Shown here piece by piece: positions 33,790 to 44,043 of a DNA stretch of 64,000 nucleotides (positions are counted from its first letter, which is position 1; each line of letters starts with the position of its first letter). The stretch spans positions 10,616,708-10,680,707 of the forward strand of contig OY829329.1 in assembly GCA_963691655.1 (NCBI GenBank), in the 5' to 3' direction. The DNA comes from Toxonevra muliebris. Its lineage: Eukaryota; Arthropoda; Insecta; Diptera; Pallopteridae. Below the pieces are notes generated by a model. That model saw only the letters and a list, made by a program, of their open reading frames with translations. It had not been told where the DNA came from and ran no database searches. The position numbers were made by a program, and so were the translations under genes.

Positions 33790-34143
33790 TTTCAAAGTCA
33801 TCTTATGAAAAATATCCGTAAATCTCTTAACGAATATATTCTTGCAAAAATTCAGTCAATCCATTTTTGTAGAATGTCTGCTTCAAAGGTGTATGCTTCT
33901 TTTCAGTTTCATCGTTATCGAATTGATATATAATACCAGATACTCGACCTGAATCGAAAGATTTGTAATTTTTGTAATATTGTTCGACAAGTTCCTCACT
34001 TCCAGGAATCATCTGCAATTATCTGTTTAAAATACATTATTTTAAGTATTAGAAATATTTAATTATATTTTTTGATATCTTACATAAGTCACCTGAATTG
34101 CCAGGGAAATACAGAAAGCAAACAATAAAAACTTGTTCGGCAT
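33790..34143 (-). pseudogene. Secreted helical protein, decayed paralogue E
   Basis: The signal exon is intact (34143-34093, MPNKFLLFAFCISLAIQ, donor GTGACT). The second exon (from about 34032 down) is broken. The in-frame reading from the acceptor hits TGA after eight codons, and an overlapping frame gives a collapsed protein. Its pieces, IPGSEELVEQYYKNYKSFD, SGRVSGIIYQFDNDETEKK and HTPLKQTFYKNGL, match paralogue C, with internal deletions between them. Near 33835 a frameshift separates FLQEYIR from the continuation KRFTDIFHKMTLKTN, which then stops. The C-terminal LSEKEK region is absent. The upstream TATA promoter is still intact. Clearly a dead copy. Confidence 0.85.
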
Positions 34144-34210
34144 CTTCTTGGTTCTTTTTTTTTTTACTTTTTAGAATAATGCCGGTGTTGTTTAAATGAA
34201 ACGATATGAT

Positions 34211-34249
34211 TTCAACTAAAGTTTTCCAAAATTATTCTGCTATTTATAT
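34211..34249 (-). promoter_or_regulatory. Preserved core promoter of pseudogene E
   Basis: Minus strand: CATATAAATAGCAG and, about 30 nt on, CTTTAGTTGAAAT, the same layout as B and D. The promoter outlived the coding region. Confidence 0.55.
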
Positions 34250-34269
34250 GAAATATTTCTGATAGTAGA

Positions 34270-34560
34270 TATGCTGATCTTTAGTAGGAAACATTTTATT
34301 AAGAGAGAGTAGTCAAGGATGATTAATAATTTTCAAAATTTCACATTGCTATCTTTGCTATGAAGAATATTCAATGCACTACACATACATATGTTTGTTT
34401 TGACGTTAAGAGGTGCTGATCTACTTTAATTGAAAACATTTAATTTCTCGATTTATTAAGAAAACAGCCAAGGATTATTGAAAATTTTCAGAATTTCGCA
34501 TTGTTATTTTCGCCGTGAAGTATATTCAATGTATTATGCTTGTTTTGTTAATAAATTGAG
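34270..34560. repeat. Imperfect tandem duplication of about 150 bp
   Basis: Two copies in a row share AGTCAAGGATGATTAATAAT / AGCCAAGGATTATTGAAAAT, a TTTTCAAAATTTCACATTG-like block and a GAA(G/T)ATATTCAATG-like block (about 34310-34372 and 34460-34530). Related to 24110-24175. Confidence 0.45.
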
Positions 34561-34614
34561 GTGTTATGTACGGAAAACTAAAATTGGAATATACAAGAAC
34601 TACCTGTGGCGGAT

Positions 34615-35660
34615 TCAGAAGGGGTTAGGTTAGAAGTGGTGGCAATTGCCTCACATAGACCTCCAGTCCATGGTGTTACCACAAACTCTTTAGATTCAAT
34701 AAGAACTACTAGTTATGGTTGGTTAAGGTAGCTGACTCACAACAGACCCATTGTGAGTCACAATTAGCGCTATAGTGCCGTTTTAAAACCACTTCCTCAC
34801 TAAACTGGAACTAATGATGTGTTCTTACTAAACCCACCCCGTGGAGTTAAGATATCCTAGCAGATTATTTGGACTGACTGCCGAGCAATCGGACAATCTA
34901 TCGAGGAAACACTTCTCCAAGAACCTATATCTTGTCCTCGCCAAAGCTGGGCATTCACAAAGAAAATGAAAAATTGTTACTTTTTCTTCGATAAGTTTCC
35001 GCAACTTTTATAGTGGGTGTTAAAGGAGATGCTCAGTTTCTCTTAGTGGGTATCTATATATCAGTGGCCGGTATAGCAGTGTCTGTACGGTCCCTTTTTA
35101 AAAACTCGCGAGACCTATACTTATTATAGCTTAACTCGCTAGACCTACCCATGTCGCACGTGAGTTAATGCAGGATGCTAGTGACTTCCACCTCCGATTA
35201 ACCAGTTGAAGACAGTGCAGGTACATGCCTATCTTGACGACTCCTAAGGGCATTAGAACCGGTATACCTAAAGATTCTTGAAGAGAGTCTCCTGAGCGCG
35301 CTAATTCATCAGCTTTCTCATTCCCTTCAATGTTCTTATGGCCGGGAACCCAGACGAAAGTGATGTCTGCATAAAGATATCCTAAACTAGCTTTGATTTT
35401 ACGGTGGTGGCTTGAAGCGATTTTATTGCTGCCTGGCAGTCAATAAAAATAGCGACCTTTCATCTATCTGTGACATGACGTTTTATTAGTCGACAAGCCT
35501 CTCTCATAGCCAGAATTTCAGCCTGAAAAACCGAGGCATCATTAGGTAAACGTAAAGACTGCTGCACCATTGCTAGTCTGAATTTTGGTCTGTGTTTGGC
35601 TTGATTTTATTATCTGAGTTTTAGTCTAACCCTCTAATCCGTAAAGCCGCCCTGAGGCAG
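34615..35660 (-). mobile_element. Decayed LINE RNase H and C-terminal fragment
   Basis: On the minus strand around 35550-35440 the residues ASVFQAEILAMREACRLIKR, then KVAIFIDCQAAIK, give the first half of a LINE RNase H domain. At 35360-35300 VWVPGHK-like and GNEKADELARSG-like codons follow. A C-terminal part runs down to about 34615. Stops and frameshifts are frequent. Same general class (RNase H after the polymerase) as 22794-23525 and 51800-52980 but not the same copy. Confidence 0.65.
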
Positions 35661-35689
35661 CCTTCACTCTATTTTAAATAATGGACAAG

Positions 35690-36180
35690 TGCAAATTTAT
35701 TTTTTTTAAATAATTGGCAGACCTGAAGAAAGAATAAACACACAATTTATGATCAGTTTGCACTTTCTGCGATCACACGATTGTTGTTTATAGTTATTTT
35801 TATGTGCTTAAAGTGTTGTTTTGTGACAATAAATTATAGCGCATATAAGTTTTAGAAAAATCTAAAAAAACCTAAAAAAAAAATATTTCTCAGCCCTTTA
35901 TATATTGTCGTATAATCATAATTTCGTATAATTTTATATGAAAAATGAGAATTTATGACAAATGACAGGATACAACACCAAATAAGACACCTTGTAAATT
36001 GCCCACATATATCTTTATTTTTTGGCTTAGGGCAGCCTTTCGTTTTTCTCACCTAACTGCTAAACTCAAAAACTAATCAAAAATATGGACTTCATATTCA
36101 TTTTTCTTTCATCAATGTTAACTGGAAACAAAAATTCTGGTGCTTGTTTTATTATTATTTCAGCCTTGCGGGTTAAAGGG
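35690..36180. other. Gene-free AT-rich stretch
   Basis: No coding or repeat structure that I can support. Confidence 0.35.
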
Positions 36181-36189
36181 TTAAGTTTT

Positions 36190-36690
36190 GATTTGAATTT
36201 ATTACTCTTCTTTTAGGCTGAATTTCGGTCTAATTTTTTGTTTAGTTTTTGCTTGAATTTTGATGTGAATTTTCGCCAGAACTTCGGTGTGAATTTTTAT
36301 CAAATATTTTTGGACTGGTTTTGGGTCGGTCTGGGTTTTGTTCTGGTTTTTGTTTTAATTTTTTAGATTTTCATCTGTTATTTTTTTTATTTAATTTTTG
36401 TCTGATTTTTATCTGAATTTTAGAGTGCTTCTGGTCTGAGTTTTGGTTATATTTTGTGATCAGAATTTTGTTTTGAATTTTGATTTGAGGTTTAGTCTGT
36501 GTTTGGCCTAATTTTTTTTTAACTGAATTTTCTCTGAGTTTTAATCTGAATTTTATTCTTCTTTTAAGCTCAATTTTGGTCTGATTTTTTGATTAATTCC
36601 TACTTGGATTTTAATCAGGTATTTGAACTGGTTTTTGGATGGTTTGTGTTTTGCTTTTATTTTTTAAGTTATCTATCGGGTTTAGCTGAA
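36190..36690. repeat. Degenerate T-rich short-period repeat with a higher-order duplication
   Basis: The words GAATTTTGGTCTGA and TTTTTGTCTGAATTTT recur with a period of roughly 12-15 bp. A longer block starting TTCTTCTTTTAGGCTGAATT (about 36207) recurs in altered form near 36557 (TTCTTCTTTTAAGCTCAATT), both leading to an AACTGGTTTT/GACTGGTTTT stretch. Confidence 0.5.
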
Positions 36691-38160
36691 CTTTCGAGAA
36701 AAATGATTCAACTTACTTTAAATATTTCAAAAAATTTACTTTTTTATTTAGTTTTGATTTCTTTGATTTTACATTAAATTGATTTTTCTTTCATTTTATT
36801 TCATATTCAATTCATATGTGTTTGCATACATATGTTTATGTTGTTTTTTTTTTAAATAATTATAAATATATTGTAATTCATCATAATATGTATAACTATG
36901 GTAATATTTTAAGCTAATTGCAAAGTACTTGTAGAAAGAAAAGCAAAATTATTAAAAACAGAAACATAAATAAAAAAGTAAATACTCTAGTGGAGAGGAC
37001 TGCAGTGCAAATATCTACATATGTATGTATGTATGTATGCAGTATATTAATGAATGAGTGAACAAGTAGAAATAAATTTCATTATATTATTTTATTATTG
37101 TTGCTGTAGTAAAAAAAAAACCAATCAATTTTTTTTTTTTGAAGCATTCTTAGTATTAATTAGTTAATAAATTGTTTATGATATTTTCTTTATTATGAGC
37201 TGTTTTTTGTTTTTTTTTTTTTTTTTTTTTTTGATTCTTACGTATTTTCATTACTTTTTACTTTGTATTTCATTAAATAAAAATATTAGTTGAATATAAA
37301 ATAAATAAACATTTTCATATTTAATCATCATTGAATTTATTTATTGTGTTTTGTTTGCATTTCATTTTAAATATGTAGATATTAAAATTTGTTATGCATG
37401 TAGGTAGAAAAATTTAGTTTTTGTAGGTTTTTTTTTTAGTGGGAAGGAGAAGGAGGGTACAAAAAGATGATTTCAATATTAGTCATCAATAATAATAATA
37501 ATAATAATAATAGTAGTAATAATTATTAGCACAATGTTTGTTGTTGTTATTGAAAATGTTAGTTTTTTTCTTTTCTTTTTTTTTCTCTTTTTCTTAAGAA
37601 AGAAATCATTTTATATTTCTTTTCTTCATATTTGTTACTACTTAGTGTTAGAATTTATTTTTTATTTATGTTTTCTTTTAACTTAATTTATATTTATGAA
37701 GTAGGTATATTTACAGAAAACTAAAAAAAAAAAAATGAAAAAAAAAAAACAAATTATTAAAGTTTTAGTATTAATTACATGTTTTTAGTATTTGTTATTT
37801 ATTTAGGTATTATTTATTTTGTTTTAGTTACATTTTATAAATTAATTTAACATTTAATGTTAATATTTCTTTTCGTTTTTATTTTGTTTTTTTTTTTCCT
37901 TATGTAGTTATAATTTATTTTTCTTCAAAAGTATATTTAGCGTAAAATTTTTAAACAATTGTCATTTGGTTCATTTTTTATTTATTTTAATTTTAATTAT
38001 TAATGAAGAACAAATATAATGATTTTGTTTGGTTTTTATTTAAAAGAAAAAAATAACAAAGCATTAGAAGGTATTAAATTTGTCGAAAATTATAGAAAGT
38101 TGCACTTAACTAAAGTAATAATAGTATATCATAATATTTTTAAAGTACAAATAGGATTTC
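36690..38160. other. Extremely AT-rich, homopolymer-rich stretch
   Basis: Long T and A runs (for example a T-run at about 37210-37232), an (AAT)n run at about 37488-37512 and repeated TATGTATG. No coding signal. Whether the sickie 3' UTR reaches this far cannot be told from sequence alone. Confidence 0.4.
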
Positions 38161-38767
38161 TTGCATAAAATGATATTCCAGCGAGATATGAAGCTCTTCA
38201 GAAGCTCATATTGTTTCTCATTAAAAAATTTTTCATAGTTATTTTCAAAAATACAATTAGTCAAGGAATTCGAGTACATTTTGAATTAAAAATGTTAAAT
38301 ATCTGAAGTAATTAAACGGGAAACGGAGCTCAATTAACCGGGATATACATATCGCTGCTTTAATTTGCTGAGGTCCTTAAACGCATTTTCCTAACTTTAC
38401 AGAACAAGCAAAAAACATTTTGGTATTTGGAGTATTGCTTCGAGAATTTGTAATTTAAACTAAAAGAAAAAATTGTATGTTTTCGGTGTAGGTCTCTAAA
38501 ATTTTCAGTAAAGATAAAAGTGGACATACTTTATAATAATCCACCATAAACTCGATATTGAAAAATTTGATGTTAGGTCCTTTGCAAATAAAGGCAGCGA
38601 TATATTTCTTCAATGTTGTCTGTTATTGGCAAAGAAAAAGTATCAGTATTAGAAGTATCAAAATTTCTACTGGTGTTTGATGGAACAATCGTTATGTGTA
38701 TATGTCTTATATGTATGTATGTAGAACTCTTCTCTTGCATTCATTTGCATAGAATATGAATGAAATT

Positions 38768-39397
38768 TGAGAGGCTGAGAGGAAAAGTGGTATAACTTCT
38801 ACGTTCAGAAAAAAACGGAATAATTTTACTTAAGAGTAAAAGCAAAACGAAATGTGTTCAGAGCAAAAGTGAAACGAAATATGTTCAGAGCGAAAACGGA
38901 ATAAAAAACTATGCTGTTCTTGCTCTGAAAGAATTGTTATACCAGTTTTGTTCTTACTTTTAAGGCGTTTCATTTTCACACTAAGTTATTTCACTTTTGC
39001 TCTTACATAAATTTTAGCCCGCATTTCCCCTCAGCCTGTCATTTATCAATCGAAAGTGATATAAAACCGAATCGTCTTCATTTGAGAGACTGAGAAGAAA
39101 ATTGGTATAAATTATAAGTTCAGAAAAAAATGAAATAATTTTACTTAAGAGCAAAAGCAAAACGAAATATGTTCAGAGCAAAAGTGAAACGAAATATGTT
39201 CAGAGCGAAAACGGAATAAAAAACTATGCTGTTCTTGCTTTGAAAGAATTGTTATACCATTTTTGTTCTTACTTTTAAGGCGTTTCATTTTCACTCTAAA
39301 CCGTATTACTTATGCCATTTTGCACTGACACACTAAGTTATTTGACTTTTGCTCTTATATAAATTTTAGCCCGCTTTTCCTCTCAGCCTGTCATTTA
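38768..39397. mobile_element. Tandem pair of MITE-like elements
   Basis: Two direct copies (38768-39043 and 39083-39397) share long identical blocks, such as GTTCAGAGCGAAAACGGAAT and AAAACTATGCTGTTCTTGCT. Each copy has inverted ends (TGAGAGGCTGAGAGGAAAAG on the left and its near complement CTTTTCCTCTCAGCCTGTCA on the right). Interior parts such as AAGAGCAAAAGCAAAACG recur inverted as TTGCTCTTA. Copy 2 has about 40 bp more than copy 1 near 39300. Confidence 0.65.
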
Positions 39398-41610
39398 TGA
39401 ATGGCAAAAAAAAATTGCCGCAAGTTGCTCTCAGAAACGGTTTCTTTTGACTGAATTGCTGATATAAACAAAAAAGAAACTTGAGGTTTTACGTCCATAG
39501 CAATTTACTCTTGAAAAAACTTTCTGAAAGAAATTGCAGCAACTGCAGATGCAAACTCGGCCTTAGTGTGTAAATTTCTATGCATGACAAATCGCAAGTT
39601 TCTTTTTTTTTTTTATTTACTCTAAAAAAGACTCTCTGAGGGGCAATTTTCTTTCAATTGTAAACTCAGCCTTAAAGTCTTTCTGGAATTTTCTTGCAGA
39701 TGTAAGCTCCGCCTTACTCAACTTTTTTTTTTGACATTAAGGTTCCATTTATTTGACTGTGTATTGCAAGATAAACTTAATTTTCAAAATTATTCTCGAA
39801 TGGAATTTTTGTTCTTGTTATCCTCTTTCTTCTCATAGCGCTTTGTCTCTCATTCTGACATAGTGACACTCATCGTCTCGTTTATGTACGGCTCAAGTGG
39901 CTTACATTTAAACAATTTATGCCATGGAATTATAACATTTGTGACTGCTTGATTTACTTCATTTCGAGAGAGCAGTTTTTTGCTCAGTTTTTTTTTTTTT
40001 TGATTCATTTTATATTCATTATTATTACTTATTAAATCAATGTAAAATTGTGATTCTAACTAAGTTCACTTCATTTTTGCTCACTGGGAATGTATGTATT
40101 TTTGTGTGTGTAATCATATCCTACACATATAAATGTAGAAAAATATTTTAAATTTGCATTTTTAACAAGTGCCGCTAAAAAGTGCAATTTTTACGTATGC
40201 AATTTTATTTTTTACTAGGTATGTATGCATTTTAGTTTTTAATATGTATATGTGTGTGTGTGTAGCAAATAAAAATTTCTTATTGAAAACTGCTTTCAAT
40301 TTGTGTTAAATTACGTGTAGAAAGTAGTGCAAGAAATTTTATTTGTGCGGTTGGTTATAAAAGAAAACGAAATAAAGAAAACAAGAAAATAAACAAAAAA
40401 AATGTGAGCAAAAATGAAGTCAAACGATATGATATTCAAGCGCCAACAAATTGTGTTGTCTGTCACAGTTTTAATTCGAAAGATTATGTACTAATACTAA
40501 TTGTAATTTTAAGAGTTTGAAAATTTCTATATTTATTTCGTCTGCAGGTATCTTGCTTGGGTAAATCCTTATTCAAAAACCTAGAAGAATTAATTCAAAC
40601 TAGACCTGAGGGACTACTCTCTTACATATGCCATAATAAGTGGTTTTGAAGTACCCTAAATTTTTATACAATCCACAATAATCTACATAAGGTTTCGTGA
40701 TATCAAAACCGAATTTGAATTTTTAGGAAAACAACATCATTTATCCATTGGAAATATTAAAACTAAAATACTGTCTACATCTTTTGCAATAGTATTTCAG
40801 AAAATTCCAAATTGATTATAAATATCAATACTTCAATTTGATTTCAGATTATCTCAAATTGATTTTAGAATAATGAAGGGGCCCTGCACTTTCTCGGTTT
40901 GGAAAAATTGATTTTTTTTTAAGTGTCCTATTCAAAAATATTATGTTTCAAAAGTATTTTGTGAAAATTTCAGAGAAAAAATCCGAGTATTTCCGAAGAT
41001 AAAGAGCACCGAACGTAGGCATATTTTACTATATAACTATGTTAAAAACTGATGAATTCTGAATTTTAAATGTTTCCAATAAAGGTCCCAGGGCATATTA
41101 GAAAAAAAAAGTTTGATTAATTCTTTCCTCAATTTGCAACCGTTGTTTTTACGAAAAAGTCCTATTTTTGAGAACACTAATTTTAGATGTCTGGCATTTT
41201 GTGAATTGTTGGTCAAACACAATAATTGTAGTGTGCTCTGGCACCGCAGCCATAATTTTACTAACGGTATTTTTTTTGTCTTCAGACGTTCCACTGAGCC
41301 GCAATCGTGCACGCCAGTTAATGACGATTTTCAAAACGTCCTTCATCCACGAAGCTGCAAAAAAATCTTGTATAAAATCTAATTTTCAATTAATTTTCAC
41401 AGTTTTGTTTTTGTACTTGGACTCTTTAAATATGTATCGAAAAAAAAATTACGGGGTCAGAAAGTACATTTTTATAAATCTATCAGTCCTTTAAAAATTG
41501 CTAGAATTTTGAGATGAGAAAGTGTAAATCTACTTCAGAAAATTCGTAGCTAATCTTAAATCTAAAACCAATTAAGAGTTTACTGAATTACATTTGGTTT
41601 TTTGAAGCCC
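39398..41610. other. Gene-free AT-rich stretch
   Basis: No supported gene. A minus-strand open frame at 41346-41037, in two overlapping frames (VINWRARLRLSGTSED and LFRKNNGCKLRKELIKLFFS), is moderately protein-like and could be a transposase remnant, but I cannot name it. Confidence 0.35.
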
Positions 41611-41612
41611 GA

Positions 41613-42533
41613 TTGGAAATTTCTGAAATTGATTTGAATTATTCTGAAATTGATTTAAAATATTTTGAAATTAATTTGAAATATTCTGAACTTAATTTTA
41701 AATATTCTGAAATTAAATTGAAATATTCTGAACTTAATTTGAAATATTCTGAAATCAATTTGGAATATTCTGAACTTAATTTGAAATATTCTGAAATTAA
41801 ATTGAAATATTCTGCACTTAATCTGGAATTAACTTGAAATATTCTGAAAGTAATTTGAAATATTCTGAAATTAATTTGAAATATTCTGAAATTAATTTGA
41901 AATATTCTGAACTTAATCTGAAATCAATTTGAATTATTCTGAACTTAATTTGAAATATTCCGAACTTAATTTGAAATATTCTGAAATTAATTTAAAATAT
42001 TCTAAAATTAATTTGAATTATTCTGAAATTAACTTGAAATATTTTTAAAATTAATTTGAAATATTTTGAAATTAATTTGAAATATTTTGAAATTAATTTG
42101 AAATATTCTGAACTTAATCTGAAATTAATTTGAAATATTCTGAACTTAATTTGAAATATTCTGAAATTAATTTGAAATATTCTGAACTTAATTTGAAATA
42201 TTCTGAAATTAATTTGAAATATTCTGAAATTAATTTGAAATATTCTGAAATTAACTTGAAATATTTTGAAATATTTTGAAATTAATTTGAAATATTCTGA
42301 ACTTAATTTGAAATATTCTGAAATTAATTTGAAATATTCTGAAATTAATTTGAAATATTCTGAACGTAATTTGAAATATTCTGAAATTAATTTAAAATAT
42401 TCTAAAATTAATTTGAATTATTCTAAAATTAACTTGAAATATTTTGAAATTAATTTGAAATTAATTTGAAATATTCTGAACTTAATCTGAATTTAATTTG
42501 AAATATTCTGAACTTAATTTGAAACATTCTTTT
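41613..42533. repeat. Minisatellite with a 21-bp unit, about 43 copies
   Basis: The unit is TTCTGAAATTAATTTGAAA plus TA. Variants swap CTGAAATT for CTGAACTT, and a few units have small deletions. The 21-bp period preserves reading frames, so plus-strand frames 41613-41837 and 42266-42469 read as repeats of a seven-residue word, LKYSEIN. There is no start context or splice signal that argues for a real protein. Homogeneous blocks (42060-42260 and 42265-42480) suggest recent amplification. Confidence 0.9.
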
Positions 42534-42539
42534 AAATAA

Positions 42540-44043
42540 TAAAATCAAAATTGTCATGTGCTTGTCAGGTATGTTCGGTTCAGACATTCATAAAAGAATA
42601 TTCACAGGTGCCAGCGATTCATACGAGATAGTGATGTAATTCTACAAGGATTTCAAAAAATATTCCATAAATTATTTACTTTTTAAATAGATAACAATAT
42701 AAGATTATCAGTTATTTATTTCTTCTTTAGTTTACTTTTCTCTGATCCAAGAACTAGGGAGACAATTCTCCACTCCTTGCTTTCTTGCTGAATTTGTTGG
42801 TTTTGCATCAGAATCAAACAAAAAATGTTCGAATCATTTAAAGAAGTTGGTGTGATTGTTTGAATAAATACTTGTAGATTTTATAGATGATTAAAAATGT
42901 TTATGTTTAACCTAAAGTTAGAATATCTTGGGACACTGGAAAGTTTATATGATTTTGGAAGGTCATTCAATGAATATTTCCCCAAAATCTTGCAGCATTT
43001 ACTTATCATAATTTGCTAGGCTAATGTTAAAATACATTGAAGTTTGAACATCTTGGAAAATTCAAAAGTTCTTATGTTATTTGAAAATGATCAATTTTGG
43101 GGCAGAATATCTTGAAATACTAAAAAATTTGTATGCTTTTTGAGAGCATCACAATGAATGGGGCAGAATATCTTGAAATACTAAAAAGTTTTTATGCTTT
43201 TTGAGAGCATCACAATGAAACTCTCTTGAAATTATATAACTTTATTAAAATTTCTACATTTTAAAATTATATTTTCTGAGGTAAAGATTCAAAACCATTA
43301 TGAAAGTTGAAAGTTTTGAGCAAAGTTCATCCTAATAAAATATTCTTTTCATAACTTGCAAAAAGCTATGAAGATATCTATGAATATTTGCATGTTTTAT
43401 GATAACTATAGCTTGAATTCATAGCTGGAAATTTGGCATACTTTCTCTTTGCTCCAAAGTACTAGCTTTTAAGTTCGACTTGAGCTCTGTATACGGTTTA
43501 ATCTCATTTTAAATTCGAAACAAAGTTTTTGAGTGTGAGTTCCAACTGAATTCACCTGTGAAAAATCACATGAAAGTTGTAATTAAATTTTAAACTCTAA
43601 ATGAAAAACTGCCGCTTAAAAAAAATATGCCACTATTGAATTTTATACCAATAAAAGTGTTCATTTATAACTTTAAACAATTTTAATACCTTCTATACTT
43701 ACATTAATTTTGGCATTATATTTTTCTCTTTCATGTTTTCTCATAAAATTTTCTTAATAGTTTTCCCTAAACAAAAGTCACAATTTCATTTAAAAAATGT
43801 ACAAAAGATACACATAAGAAAACAGCTATTACAAGAGTGAGTACAATGAGTACGTACGTATAAATACAATAAACTCACATATATAAATACATAAATATAT
43901 AGATATATTCATAAATATGTATATAAATATTATATAACTTTGGGAAAGCTGTGTGTTATCGCTATATAGTAATCTTCAATTTAAACAATGACTTTTTTCA
44001 TTTTTAGTTTTAGTTTTACATTTTTTTCTGTTTTTTTTTTAAT
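42540..44043. other. Region just downstream of sickie, probably including its 3' UTR
   Basis: AT-rich, no coding frame. A segment of about 61 bp (GGGGCAGAATATCTTGAAAT ... GAGAGCATCACAATGAA) is present twice in tandem at about 43099-43218. Near 43850-43940 there is a run of TATA/AATA words. Confidence 0.4.

Noticed and set aside
41613..42469. Repetitive LKYSEIN reading frames as a structural protein gene
   Set aside because: The frame is a by-product of the 21-bp minisatellite; frames break at unit variants and no splice or promoter signal is seen.
41613..42533. CRISPR array
   Set aside because: The units are head-to-tail with no unique spacers, and the genome is eukaryotic.
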